Positions 36,401 to 45,245 of a stretch of 64,000 nt of DNA are shown one piece after another. The notes under the pieces were generated by a model, which ran no database searches, was not told the DNA's origin, and saw nothing but the letters and a program-made list of their open reading frames with translations. The position numbers and the translations under genes were made by a program. This DNA is from ZC4RG30 sp963726085. Its GTDB lineage: Bacteria > Pseudomonadota > Gammaproteobacteria > Steroidobacterales > Steroidobacteraceae. The stretch is from NCBI GenBank assembly GCA_963726085.1, contig CAVSAR010000002.1, positions 310,001 through 374,000 on the forward strand, written 5' to 3'. How positions within the stretch are numbered: position 1 is the first letter of the stretch; the number at the start of each line of letters is the position of its first letter.

Positions 36401-37549
36401 ATGACGGAGCGACGCAACGACAGGAACAAGCATGAACCCTGGCGTGACCCGCAGGCCGAGCCGTATATACGGATCGAGGGCATCACCAAGAAATTCGGTG
36501 ATTTCGTCGCGGTCAGCAATGTCTCGCTGAAGATCTACAAGGGGGAGATCTTCTGCCTGCTGGGTGGATCGGGCTGCGGCAAATCCACCCTGCTGCGCAT
36601 GCTGGCCGGCTTCGAGGAGCCCTCGTCGGGGCAGATCTTCCTGGACGGACAGGACATGGCCGAGATCCCGCCCTACGAACGGCCGGTCAACATGATGTTC
36701 CAGTCGTACGCGCTATTCCCGCACATGACCGTGGCCAAGAACGTGGCGTTCGGCTTGGAACAGGAGCGCATCCCCAAGGCCGAGATTGCCTCCCGGGTGG
36801 CGGCCATCCTCGACATCGTGAAGCTGACGGAATTCGCGCTGCGCAAGCCGCACCAGCTGTCCGGTGGGCAGCGCCAGCGCGTCGCACTGGCTCGCTCGCT
36901 GGTCAAGCGCCCCAAGCTGCTGCTGCTTGACGAACCCCTGGGCGCGCTGGACCGCAAGCTGCGCGAGCACACGCAGTTCGAGCTGATCAACATCCAGGAG
37001 CAGCTGGGGGTGACGTTCATTGTCGTGACCCACGACCAGGAAGAGGCCATGACGCTGGCCTCGCGCATCGGCGTGATGAACCGCGGCGAAATCGTCCAGA
37101 TCGGCACGCCCACCGAGATCTACGAGTTTCCGTCGACCAAGTTCGTCGCCGACTTCATCGGCTCGGTCAACATGTTCGAGGGCCGGCTGGTGGAAGACCT
37201 GCCCGATCATGTGCGCATCGAGTCGGCAGAGCTGGGCAGCGTCATCTACGTCGACCACGGCATCAGTGCCGCGCCCAGCGCGGTGGTCTGGGCGGCAATT
37301 CGTCCCGAGAAAATCGAGATCCGGCGCACGCCCCCGGCCGATACGCGTGAGAACTTCGCCCGCGGCGTGGTCAAGGAAATCGCCTACATGGGCGATGTCT
37401 CAATCTACCTGGTGAAGATCGACAGTGGCAAGACCGTGCGTGTCACCCTGCCCAACGTCGAGCGCCTGTCCGACGACGAGCGGATCCTGTGGGAGGAGAC
37501 GGTGTATCTGACCTGGCACGCCAGCAGCCCGATCGTCGTAACGCAGTGA
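36401..37549 (+). CDS. potG: Polyamine ABC importer ATP-binding protein
   Basis: The 382-residue ATPase has Walker A GGSGCGKST, signature LSGGQRQR, Walker B LLLLDEPLGALD and switch VTHDQEEAMTLA. It also carries a C-terminal TOBE-type regulatory domain (about 290-380; AAIRPEKIEI), as in PotG/SpuF. It powers uptake through the two permeases that follow. The last bases overlap the next gene (GTGA), showing operon organisation. Confidence 0.92.
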   Translation: MTERRNDRNKHEPWRDPQAEPYIRIEGITKKFGDFVAVSNVSLKIYKGEIFCLLGGSGCGKSTLLRMLAGFEEPSSGQIFLDGQDMAEIPPYERPVNMMFQSYALFPHMTVAKNVAFGLEQERIPKAEIASRVAAILDIVKLTEFALRKPHQLSGGQRQRVALARSLVKRPKLLLLDEPLGALDRKLREHTQFELINIQEQLGVTFIVVTHDQEEAMTLASRIGVMNRGEIVQIGTPTEIYEFPSTKFVADFIGSVNMFEGRLVEDLPDHVRIESAELGSVIYVDHGISAAPSAVVWAAIRPEKIEIRRTPPADTRENFARGVVKEIAYMGDVSIYLVKIDSGKTVRVTLPNVERLSDDERILWEETVYLTWHASSPIVVTQ

Positions 37550-38547
37550 GCCGCCCAGCCAACCACTCGCAATCCTGGCCCAGCGGCAGGGCCGGTCCGC
37601 TGTGGGAGCTGTTCTTCAGGTTCGGCCCGCCGCGCTGGTCGCAGTACGTGCTGCGCAACTGGTCCGGCAAGCGCCTGGTCATCGGCATGCCCTACCTGTG
37701 GCTGCTGGTGTTCTTCCTGATCCCGTTCCTGATCGTGCTCAAGATTTCGTTCGCGGACTTCCAGCCGCTGGGCCGGCCGCCGTTTGACCCGATCCTGCGC
37801 TGGGCTGAGGACGGTGCGATCCAGCTTAAGCTGCAGTTGGCCAGCTACAGCTACCTGCTGCATGAGCCGCTGTACGTGGACGCCTGGTTCTATTCGCTCA
37901 AGGTGGCGGCAGTGTCGACCATATTTTGCCTGCTGATCGGCTATCCGATGGCCTATGCCATCGCCCGCTCATCGCCCACCGGCCGCAACATCTATCTGAT
38001 GCTGGTGATCCTGCCGTTCTGGACCTCGTTCCTGCTGCGCGTGTACGCGTGGATTGGCTTGCTCAAGACCGACGGGGTCATCAACAACGCGTTGCTGTGG
38101 CTGCATGTCATCCACGAGCCGCTGGCCATGATGAACACCAGCTTCGCGGTATACATCGGCATCGTCTATTCGTACCTGCCGTTCATGATCCTGCCGCTGT
38201 ATTCAAACCTGGAGAAGCATGACCTCACGCTGCTGGAGGCGGCACAGGACCTGGGGTCCGGCCCGATCCGCTCGTTCCTGCGCATCACACTGCCCCTGTC
38301 CATGCCCGGAGTCGTGGCCGGTTCCCTGCTGGTGTTCATCCCGGCGGTGGGCGAGTACGTGATTCCCACGCTGCTGGGGCGCACGGACCAGTTGATGATC
38401 GCCAAGCTGCTGTCCGACGAGTTCTTCATGAACCGCGACTGGCCCAAGGCCAGCGCCGTGGCGATCGTCATGCTGTTGCTGCTGGTGGTGCCGATCATGG
38501 TCTTCCAGCGGGTGCAGAACAAGGAACTGCAGGCGAACCGCAAATGA
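37546..38547 (+). CDS. potH: Polyamine ABC importer permease (PotH/SpuG type)
   Basis: A 333-residue inner-membrane protein with six predicted helices and the ABC-permease EAA loop (LEAAQDLGSGPIRSFLRITLP). The segment LVFFLIPFLIVLKISFAD and the loop PFWTSFLLRVYAWIGLL are typical of PotB/PotH. Start is GTG 37546, overlapping the potG stop; a start 19 codons upstream lies inside potG and is unlikely. It forms the channel with potI. Confidence 0.9.
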   Translation: MSRPANHSQSWPSGRAGPLWELFFRFGPPRWSQYVLRNWSGKRLVIGMPYLWLLVFFLIPFLIVLKISFADFQPLGRPPFDPILRWAEDGAIQLKLQLASYSYLLHEPLYVDAWFYSLKVAAVSTIFCLLIGYPMAYAIARSSPTGRNIYLMLVILPFWTSFLLRVYAWIGLLKTDGVINNALLWLHVIHEPLAMMNTSFAVYIGIVYSYLPFMILPLYSNLEKHDLTLLEAAQDLGSGPIRSFLRITLPLSMPGVVAGSLLVFIPAVGEYVIPTLLGRTDQLMIAKLLSDEFFMNRDWPKASAVAIVMLLLLVVPIMVFQRVQNKELQANRK

Positions 38548-39401
38548 AGTCACAGCGACTATTTTCGCGGACAGCGCTGTGGCTCGGGTTGCTGTTCCTC
38601 TATTTGCCGATCTTCTCGATGATCGTGTTCTCGTTCAACAATTCGCGCCTGGTCACGGTCTGGGATGCGGAAAACTCACCGACCCTGAAATGGTACGCGG
38701 CGTTGCTGCACGACCGGCAGGTGCTGCAGGCCGCCTGGCTGTCCATCCGGGTTGCTGCTATGACCGCCAGCGGGGCGGTGGTCCTGGGCACCCTGGCCGG
38801 ACTGGTGCTGGCGCGATTTGGCCCGTTTCGGGGCCGGGCATTGCTGCAGGGTCTGACCACCGCACCGCTGGTCATGCCCGAAGTGATCACCGGGCTGTCG
38901 ATGTTGCTGCTGTTCGTGTCATTCGAGCAGTTGCTGCAGGCCCTGTTCCACTACCAGTTCGACCGCGGCGTGCTGACCATCACGCTGGCGCATATCACCT
39001 TCACCATGTCCTATGTAACCGTGGTGGTTCAGTCGCGCCTGGCGTCGTTCGATGATTCCATGGAAGAGGCCGCGCTGGACCTAGGCGCGCGACCGGCCAA
39101 GGTGTTCTTCCGGATTACGGTGCCGCTGATTATGCCGGCCATCCTGTCGGGGTGGCTGCTGGCCTTTACGCTTTCGTGGGACGATGTGGTGGTGTCGCAA
39201 TTCGTCTCCGGTCCCGGCGCCAACACGCTGCCGATGGTGATCTTCTCCAAGGTGCGCCTGGGCGTGAACCCCAGTGTCAACGCGTTGGCGACGCTGATGG
39301 TGCTGGTGGTGGCCAGCGGGGTGGTGGTGTCTGCGATCCTTCTCAAGCGTCAGGAACGGCGTCGCGAGCGGGAAATGAGGATGGCGGAAGTGGGGCAGTA
39401 A
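38544..39401 (+). CDS. potI: Polyamine ABC importer permease (PotI/SpuH type)
   Basis: A 285-residue permease with six helices, N-terminal FLYLPIFSMIVFSFNNSR and EAA loop (MEEAALDLGARPAKVFFRITVP), as in PotC/PotI. Its ATG overlaps the potH stop (ATGA). The segment SWDDVVVSQFVSGPGANTLP near the C-terminus is a family signature. With potF, potG and potH it completes one importer. Confidence 0.9.
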   Translation: MKSQRLFSRTALWLGLLFLYLPIFSMIVFSFNNSRLVTVWDAENSPTLKWYAALLHDRQVLQAAWLSIRVAAMTASGAVVLGTLAGLVLARFGPFRGRALLQGLTTAPLVMPEVITGLSMLLLFVSFEQLLQALFHYQFDRGVLTITLAHITFTMSYVTVVVQSRLASFDDSMEEAALDLGARPAKVFFRITVPLIMPAILSGWLLAFTLSWDDVVVSQFVSGPGANTLPMVIFSKVRLGVNPSVNALATLMVLVVASGVVVSAILLKRQERRREREMRMAEVGQ

Positions 39402-39404
39402 CCC

Positions 39405-40184
39405 GTGAGCCAGGCCATGCCCCAGATCATCCTCGGACTCGACGTTGGCGGGTCATCAATCAAGTCTGCGCCGGTTGACGTCCAGTCCGGCCGCCTGCTG
39501 GTGCCACTTGCCTCCGTGGCAACACCCAGGCCAGGCACGGCGGCACAACTGGTGGACAGCATCGGCGCGCTTGCCCGCACCGACGCGTCCGGGGCACCGA
39601 TCGGCGTAGCGCTCCCCTCGGTCATTCGCAATGGCGTGGTGCGCACTGCGGCCAACCTGGACGCTTCGCTGATTGGCGCAGACATCCAGCGGCAGTTGCG
39701 TAACCGCATCGGCGTGCCAGTGGTCTGTCTCAACGACGCCGATGCGGCGGGCCTGGCTGAAGTGCGGCTGGGTGCGGCGCGCGACGCGCGCGGCACGGTG
39801 ATGGTGTTGACCTTCGGGACCGGCATCGGGTCGGCGCTGTTCACGGATGGGCACCTGGTGCCCAACACGGAGCTGGGGCACCTGGAGATTGGCGGCCGCG
39901 AAGCCGAACATTTCGCCTCGGCGCGCGCGCGTGCCGATGAGTCGCTCGACTGGGCCCAGTGGAGCGTGCGGGTCAACGCGGTGCTGGACGCGATGCACCG
40001 GCTGTTCTGGCCGGAGCTGATCGTGATCGGCGGCGGTGTCAGCGAGAATTACAGCCAGTTCAGCGCGCTTTTGCGCTCGCCGGCGCAACTGCGGCCGGCC
40101 ACGTTCGGTGCGGCCGCCGGAGTCGTGGGGGCGGCGCTTGCCGCGGCAGACCTTGTGCCCGCGGGCACGAAGGGGGATTTGTGA
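39405..40184 (+). CDS. ROK-family sugar kinase, polyphosphate glucokinase-like
   Basis: A 259-residue ROK kinase with the phosphate loops LGLDVGGSSIKSAPV and LTFGTGIGSALF and the ExGH motif ELGHLEIGG. This pattern and length are typical of polyphosphate/ATP glucokinases (PpgK), which make glucose 6-phosphate. It starts at GTG 39405, 3 bases after potI, and overlaps the following aminotransferase, so it is transcribed with the polyamine operon though no metabolic link is obvious. Polyphosphate use is inferred from family resemblance. Confidence 0.75.
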   Translation: MSQAMPQIILGLDVGGSSIKSAPVDVQSGRLLVPLASVATPRPGTAAQLVDSIGALARTDASGAPIGVALPSVIRNGVVRTAANLDASLIGADIQRQLRNRIGVPVVCLNDADAAGLAEVRLGAARDARGTVMVLTFGTGIGSALFTDGHLVPNTELGHLEIGGREAEHFASARARADESLDWAQWSVRVNAVLDAMHRLFWPELIVIGGGVSENYSQFSALLRSPAQLRPATFGAAAGVVGAALAAADLVPAGTKGDL

Positions 40185-41341
40185 GCGACATCACCAGCAA
40201 GCTGCCGGATGTGGGCACGACGATCTTTACCGTCATCTCGCAGCGTGCGCACGAGCTGGGCGCGGTCAACCTCGGGCAGGGGTTCCCGGATTACCCGATC
40301 GATCCGCGCCTGACGCAGCTGGTGACCGCGGCCATGCAGGCGGGCCACAACCAGTACGCGCCCATGGCCGGACTGCCGGCGCTGCAGGACCTGATAGCCC
40401 AGGAGCTGGCGCAGCGGCACGCCATTGCCGTGGAGGCACGGCGTTGCGTCACCATTACACTGGGAGCCACCGAGGCCATCTTCTCCGCGGTCCTCGCGTT
40501 GGTGGGACCCGGAGACGAAGTGGTGGTGTTTGACCCGGCCTACGATTCCTATGATCCGGCCGTGCGCCTGGCCGGTGGGCGCTGCGTACACGTGCCATTG
40601 CTGCCGCCGGGTTTTGCCTATGACTGGGACCGGGTGCGCGCGGCCGTCAATGAGCGCACACGACTGATCATCATCAACAGTCCGCACAATCCTGCCTGCA
40701 CGGTGATGTCGCGCGCTGACCTGGATCAGCTGGCGGCGCTGGTGGCCAATCGCGACACGCTGGTGCTCAGCGACGAAGTCTACGAGCACATCGTCTATCA
40801 GCCAGCGGGTCACTGCAGCGTGCTGTCGCATGCAGGACTGCGCGAGCGCGCGCTGGCCGTGTTTTCGTATGGCAAGTCGCTGCACGCCACCGGTTTGCGA
40901 ATTGGTTACTGCGTCGCACCCGCGCAGCTGACAACCGAGCTGCGCAAGGTCCATCAGTTCAACACCTTCACCATCGCCACGGCGCTGCAACACGCGGTGG
41001 CTGCCTACCTGGTTGAAACGACGGACGCGTTCACGCGCCTGGCTCCGTTTTTTGCGCGCAAGCGGGCCCTGCTGACGGCGGGCCTCGCCGACAGTGCCTT
41101 TCGCGTGCTGCCGTCGCAAGGCACGTACTTCACGCTGGTCGACTACGGCCAGAGCGATCTGCTGGCGGGACTGGATGACCAGGCAGCAGCGACCCGCCTG
41201 CTGGAGGAGGTGGGCGTGGCCACCATCCCGCTGGCGCCGTTCTACCGGGAGCCGGTGCGACATAGTCTGCTGCGCCTGTGTTTCGCCAAACAGGATTCCA
41301 CATTGGAAAAGGCCATCGAGCGACTGCGCGCCTGCCGGTGA
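40181..41341 (+). CDS. Class I/II PLP aminotransferase, YbdL (methionine aminotransferase)-like
   Basis: A 386-residue fold-type I aminotransferase. It has NLGQGFPDYP near the N-terminus, TLGATEAIFSAV, INSPHNPACTV, LSDEVYEHIVY, and the Schiff-base lysine in FSYGKSLHATGLRIGY. These segments are characteristic of YbdL and kynurenine aminotransferase-like enzymes, which use methionine, aromatic amino acids or glutamine. GTG 40181 overlaps the upstream kinase stop (GTGA). Next gene is a trans-sulfuration-type enzyme, so a sulfur amino acid role is plausible. Confidence 0.82.
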   Translation: MSDITSKLPDVGTTIFTVISQRAHELGAVNLGQGFPDYPIDPRLTQLVTAAMQAGHNQYAPMAGLPALQDLIAQELAQRHAIAVEARRCVTITLGATEAIFSAVLALVGPGDEVVVFDPAYDSYDPAVRLAGGRCVHVPLLPPGFAYDWDRVRAAVNERTRLIIINSPHNPACTVMSRADLDQLAALVANRDTLVLSDEVYEHIVYQPAGHCSVLSHAGLRERALAVFSYGKSLHATGLRIGYCVAPAQLTTELRKVHQFNTFTIATALQHAVAAYLVETTDAFTRLAPFFARKRALLTAGLADSAFRVLPSQGTYFTLVDYGQSDLLAGLDDQAAATRLLEEVGVATIPLAPFYREPVRHSLLRLCFAKQDSTLEKAIERLRACR

Positions 41342-41368
41342 CGGGCTGGCCGGTGTTAGGCTAGCCGA

Positions 41369-42532
41369 ATGAAAGAACGCACCCGTCTCGTCCACCCGCC
41401 AATGATCGCGCTGGGCGATGACAATCCGCCGCTGGTGGCGCCGGTATACCAGAGCGTCAAGTTCGAGCACGCCACCGTTGCCGAGACGCTGCGCAGCCTG
41501 CGCGGTGAGCGCGACGGTTTTTTCTATTCCCGCTCTGCCAACCCGACCACGCGCCAGCTTGAACAGACCTTGGCGGCGCTGCAGGGCAGGGAGGACGCGA
41601 TCGTGTGTTCTTCCGGCGTTGGTGCCATCGCCCAGACACTGCTCGGGCTGCTCAAGGCTGGCGATCACGTGCTTTGCTTTGTCGAGACCTATTCCCCAAC
41701 ACGCAGCCTGATTCGCCGCACCCTGCATCGCTATGGCGTGCGGCATACCATGCTGTCGATCGAGGATGATGCGGGAATCGCGCGGGTGCTTGCCGACACA
41801 CCGACGCGACTGGTGATCTTCGAGAGCCCCACCAACCCGGTAACGCGCATCGCCGATATCGGGCGCATCACGGCACTGGCGCGCACCGCTGGCGCGCTGA
41901 CATTGCTGGACAACACGCTGGCCGGGTTCCACCAGCACGGCGACACGGACATCGACCTGTTCCTGCACAGCCTGACAAAATATGCGTCGGGGCATGGCGA
42001 TGTGATGGGCGGCATTGTTATCGGCTCTGCGGAACTGATCCGCAGGTTGCGCCCGGATTTCGTGCTGCTGGGCGGCGTACTTGATCCACATGCCGCCTGG
42101 CTGATCCAGCGCGGCATGAAGACCTACCTGTTTCGCTACGAGGCCCAGTGCGCGACCGCCATGCAGGTGGCGCGGTTCCTGGAGTCACACGACAAGGTTG
42201 CTCGCGTGCATTACCCGGGATTGCCGAGTCATCCGCGACACCCACTGGCTGCGCGGCAGATGCGGGATTTCGGCACGATTGTCAGTTTCGACATGCGCGC
42301 CGGCGCCGCGGCAGGGGACCGGTTCGCCGATGCCCTGCAGCTGTTTGCCATCGCGGCCAGTATGGGCTCGCCGGAATCCCTGATCATTCCACCTTCCCTG
42401 ATGGGTTCTGACCTGCCGCCGGAGCTGGCGGCCCTGTCGGGCATGGATCCGGGGACCGTGCGGCTTTCGATGGGACTGGAGGACGCCGACGACCTGATCG
42501 CGGATCTCGCCCAGGCATTGGACAAAAGCTGA
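41369..42532 (+). CDS. Trans-sulfuration family PLP enzyme (cystathionine gamma-synthase/beta-lyase or methionine gamma-lyase type)
   Basis: A 387-residue Cys/Met-metabolism PLP enzyme. Landmarks: PPLVAPVYQSVKF, YSRSANPTTRQLEQTLAALQGRE, SSGVGAIAQTLLGLLKAGDHVL, FESPTNP, and the cofactor lysine in HSLTKYASGHGDVMGG. The C-terminus contains VRLSMGLEDADDLIADL, as in all members. Family members catalyse beta- or gamma-elimination or replacement on sulfur amino acids; which reaction occurs here cannot be told. It sits 27 bases after the YbdL-like aminotransferase. Confidence 0.82.
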   Translation: MKERTRLVHPPMIALGDDNPPLVAPVYQSVKFEHATVAETLRSLRGERDGFFYSRSANPTTRQLEQTLAALQGREDAIVCSSGVGAIAQTLLGLLKAGDHVLCFVETYSPTRSLIRRTLHRYGVRHTMLSIEDDAGIARVLADTPTRLVIFESPTNPVTRIADIGRITALARTAGALTLLDNTLAGFHQHGDTDIDLFLHSLTKYASGHGDVMGGIVIGSAELIRRLRPDFVLLGGVLDPHAAWLIQRGMKTYLFRYEAQCATAMQVARFLESHDKVARVHYPGLPSHPRHPLAARQMRDFGTIVSFDMRAGAAAGDRFADALQLFAIAASMGSPESLIIPPSLMGSDLPPELAALSGMDPGTVRLSMGLEDADDLIADLAQALDKS

Positions 42533-42624
42533 CCGCAGCTGGATCTGGGAGCTGTCTGTGACAGACCCCGCGAAATCAAGAAGCGAGGCGGCGCGCCGCT
42601 TCCGGGTCACACATAATCCAAGCC

Positions 42625-43365
42625 ATGAACGCAGCAAGCGTCGTCTACCTCAACACCGCACGAGCCGTCAGCGATACGGGCGAGGCGCGGGTGTTGCAGG
42701 AACTGGGACTTGCGCTGCGGCGGGTGCCACCGAAACCTGCAGGAATTGCCGCCTGCACCGGATATCTGCAGCAGGATGCGGTTCGGCTCGCCGCCTGGTC
42801 CGCCGCAATCCGATCACTCCAGAGCCTGCGCGATTCCCTATTCTGCGCACCCGGGCGCGAGCAGGAAATGGCAGGCCTGTGGCAGGAATCCCTGGCCTGT
42901 GCCTGCTTTGCGCGAGTGCTGGCGCTTGAAACACAAAGCAACGCTTCACTGCTGACCGTGGCCGGCCTGTTGCAACGGGCGGTTGATCTGGTGGCACTGC
43001 GCGCACTGGCGGCGGCCGAACTCGCATCTGGCCAACGCCTTGATGGCCCGGTCATGCAGGAGCTGGCGGCCGCCCGCGACGAGGATCTGGAGTGTCGTGT
43101 CATTTCCCACTGGGCGTTGTCTCTGCCCCTGGGCGCATTGCTGCGCGGCTGGCGTGTGGAGCAGCCAGCGCTGCTGCGACCCATAGACGTGCGTGTCCTG
43201 ATGCTGGCGCAGGCATTGGCTGCCGAACATGTTCGCGAATCAGTTACCCCGCCCAGCCTGGTCGAATCCGCTGCCGCGGATCTGGAGTTGCCGCTGGCAC
43301 TCGTGGAAAAAGCGCGCAGTGCAGGCGACGGTATCGCCGCGTTACTGAAAATGCTGGCCTCCTGA
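42625..43365 (+). CDS. Hypothetical alpha-helical protein, possibly degenerate HDOD-like
   Basis: A 246-residue protein with no signal peptide or membrane helix. It is almost entirely helical and rich in Ala and Leu. The central part (about 85-150; SLACACFARVLAL then LLTVAGLLQRAVDLVALRAL) and the C-terminal LELPLALVEKARSAG recall the pattern of HDOD signalling domains, but the metal-binding His-Asp pair is absent, as in most HDODs. I rate that match as weak. It lies 93 bases after the trans-sulfuration gene on the same strand. The frame is intact with typical codon use, so it is probably a real gene. Confidence 0.5.
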   Translation: MNAASVVYLNTARAVSDTGEARVLQELGLALRRVPPKPAGIAACTGYLQQDAVRLAAWSAAIRSLQSLRDSLFCAPGREQEMAGLWQESLACACFARVLALETQSNASLLTVAGLLQRAVDLVALRALAAAELASGQRLDGPVMQELAAARDEDLECRVISHWALSLPLGALLRGWRVEQPALLRPIDVRVLMLAQALAAEHVRESVTPPSLVESAAADLELPLALVEKARSAGDGIAALLKMLAS

Positions 43366-43566
43366 GTCCTGTGTAGCCCGGGCCGGGTCCTGGGTACAGT
43401 GAGGAGCACGTCACAGCGCTACCTTGCCGATCGAATGCGCGGCAATCCGCAACTACTTGAAAATTGGCCTTTGGCAGCCCGGAACTGCGAGTGCAGTCAC
43501 AACGCTGCTGCGCCGCAAATTCAACAATGCCCCTGAGCTATCCACTTTTTCGCTTCAGGAGTGTTC
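43366..43566 (+). other. Non-coding leader of the Csu-type pilus locus
   Basis: About 200 bases without a gene between the unknown protein and the first pilin gene. It likely contains the pilus promoter. The end carries a good ribosome site (TTCAGGAGTGTTC) for the first pilin; no clear -35/-10 pair or operator was recognised. Confidence 0.35.
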
Positions 43567-44067
43567 ATGAACAAGTATCTCAAGGTTGCGCTGGCGGTCG
43601 GCGTATTGGCCACCGCGGGCGGCGCTAGCGCCGCAACTACCACAGGCAACCTGGCGGTCTCGGCCACCGTGGCCACCAATTGCCTGTTCAATTCCGGCAC
43701 GATGGCTTTCGGCACTTACACGCCGGGCAATGGTAATGTGGACGTCAGCGGTTCAGTCATCGTTCGTTGCACCAACGGGATGACTTATGCGGTGGGTCTG
43801 GGCACTGGCCTCGCCACGGGCGCCACAGAAGCCAATCGCAGCATGCAGAACGGCGCGGCCTTGCTGTCGTATTCGTTGTTCAAGGACGTGACTCGGCTGC
43901 AGAATTGGGGCCAGACCCTGGTCGCCGATCGGGTTAACGGCACTGGTGCCGGACTTGGAACTGCGCAGACCCTTACCGTTTACGGGCGGATACCGGATGC
44001 TGGAGCCAACCAGCTGGCCGCCGCTGGCAGCTTTACGGACACGGTTCTCGTGACCATCACCTACTGA
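43567..44067 (+). CDS. Spore coat U-domain pilin (Csu-type), intact
   Basis: A 166-residue secreted protein with a signal peptide ending at GASAA and one SCPU domain. The first Cys is in TNCLFNSGTMAFGTY, a second in VRCTNGMTYAVGL, and the C-terminus SFTDTVLVTITY is the donor-strand-type end of this family. Such proteins polymerise into Csu/archaic chaperone-usher pili used in surface attachment and biofilm. ATG 43567 is preferred over GTG 43561 because it has AGGAG at the right distance. It is the only pilin of the locus that reads through without a break. Confidence 0.88.
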   Translation: MNKYLKVALAVGVLATAGGASAATTTGNLAVSATVATNCLFNSGTMAFGTYTPGNGNVDVSGSVIVRCTNGMTYAVGLGTGLATGATEANRSMQNGAALLSYSLFKDVTRLQNWGQTLVADRVNGTGAGLGTAQTLTVYGRIPDAGANQLAAAGSFTDTVLVTITY

Positions 44068-44214
44068 TACCGCACTAGTCGGTCCTTACGGGGCGTGCAG
44101 GGAAATTACTGCCTCGCCAGCGATGGTCTTCTGGACACGGCCGCTCTGATGAGCAGGCATGTTCCGCGCTCGCGACAATATCTCCCGCCACTTACATTCG
44201 CGTCGGGAGAATCC

Positions 44215-44732
44215 ATGAATAAGTCCTTCAAGGTTGCCCTAGCGGCCGCCGCGGCCATCACGGCCGGCAGCGCCAGCGCAGCCACGGCTACGACCACGTT
44301 TCCGGTCACCGCGGCGGTCGTCGCCAACTGCATTACCACTGCAACGGCCATGGCCTTCGGCACCTACCTGCCCGGCAATGGCAACGTTCTGCAGACCTCG
44401 GCGGTCAGCGTGCGCTGTACTTCCGGCACGGCATATACGGTGGTCCTCAATGCCGGGAACGTTTCTTCGTCGGAGCCACGGTCACCACCCGACGCATGGC
44501 CAATGGCGCACTGCCCCTGCAGCTACACGCTGTTCCGCGACGCGGCGCGCACACTCAACTCGGGCATCACGGCTGGCACGGACACGCTGGCAGGGTCGGG
44601 TTCCGGCATGGGGGCGGTTGCCACTGCATTCACTGTCTACGTAACGATTCCGGACTCGGGCGCCAACCTTGGCGGCGACTACTGCCGGCGCTATATATTG
44701 ACAACACGATCACGGTCAACGTCGTGCATTGA
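44215..44732 (+). pseudogene. Second spore coat U-domain pilin, at least three indels
   Basis: The start is clear (GGGAGA site, ATG 44215, signal peptide ending SASAA) and the first ~80 codons match the first pilin (NCITTATAMAFGTYLPGNGNV, VRCTSGTAYTVVLNAGN). A frame change near 44463-44467 moves into GATVTTRRMANGALPLQ; a second near 44521 returns to YTLFRDAARTLNSG; a third between 44685 and 44705 leads to the proper end DNTITVNVVH and stop 44732. Each piece is family-like, so the gene is broken by small indels rather than eroded. Confidence 0.75.
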
Positions 44733-44757
44733 GTCGACCGTCTCGCGTCGAATATTG

Positions 44758-45237
44758 ATGCAGCTGTGCAATCGCCATTGCGCGGCGTCTGCCGGTGCGG
44801 GCGCGGCACTGGCAATCACTTGCGGTGACAGCCACTGTAGTCAACAACTGCCTGTTGACCACAGCAACGATGGCGTTTGGCACCTATACGCCGGGTGCTG
44901 GCAATAGAAACGCGAATGGACAGATCCGGGTGCTCTGTTCTAATGGCATGCCCTACGCGATAGGCCTGGGCACAGGTCTTGCTCGCAGGTGCCACGGAAA
45001 CCAACCGCAGCATGCAGAAGGGGGCGGCATTGCTTGCGTACCAGCTGTTCAGAAATCCACCGCGAACGCAAAACTGGGGTCAGACCCTGGCGACTGACCG
45101 AGTCACTGGCACGGGTAGGCGGCATGAACAATGCTAACGTACACACCATTCGCGGGCGCATTCTGGATTCCGGAGGCAATCAGTCGATTCCGGGCGGAAC
45201 CTACACAGACACCGTCCTTGTAACCATTACCTATTGA
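44758..45237 (+). pseudogene. Third spore coat U-domain pilin, multiple indels
   Basis: SCPU pieces appear in different frames: an alanine-rich signal-like start, then LAVTATVVNNCLLTTATMAFGTY and IRVLCSNGMPYAIGLGTGL in one frame. Next come AGATETNRSMQKGAALLAYQLF and QNWGQTLATDRVTGTG in a second frame, and finally VHTIRGRILDSGGNQ and TYTDTVLVTITY. At least three frame changes (near 44818, 44978 and 45115) are needed. It is a close paralogue of the intact first pilin (shared RSMQ, QNWGQTL, DTVLVTITY). Confidence 0.7.
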
Positions 45238-45245
45238 GAGCGACG

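Noticed and set aside
40049..42091. Long minus-strand open frame (680 codons) opposite the YbdL-like and trans-sulfuration genes
   Set aside because: The plus strand carries conserved PLP-enzyme motifs; the antisense product is low-complexity His/Arg/Gln-rich.
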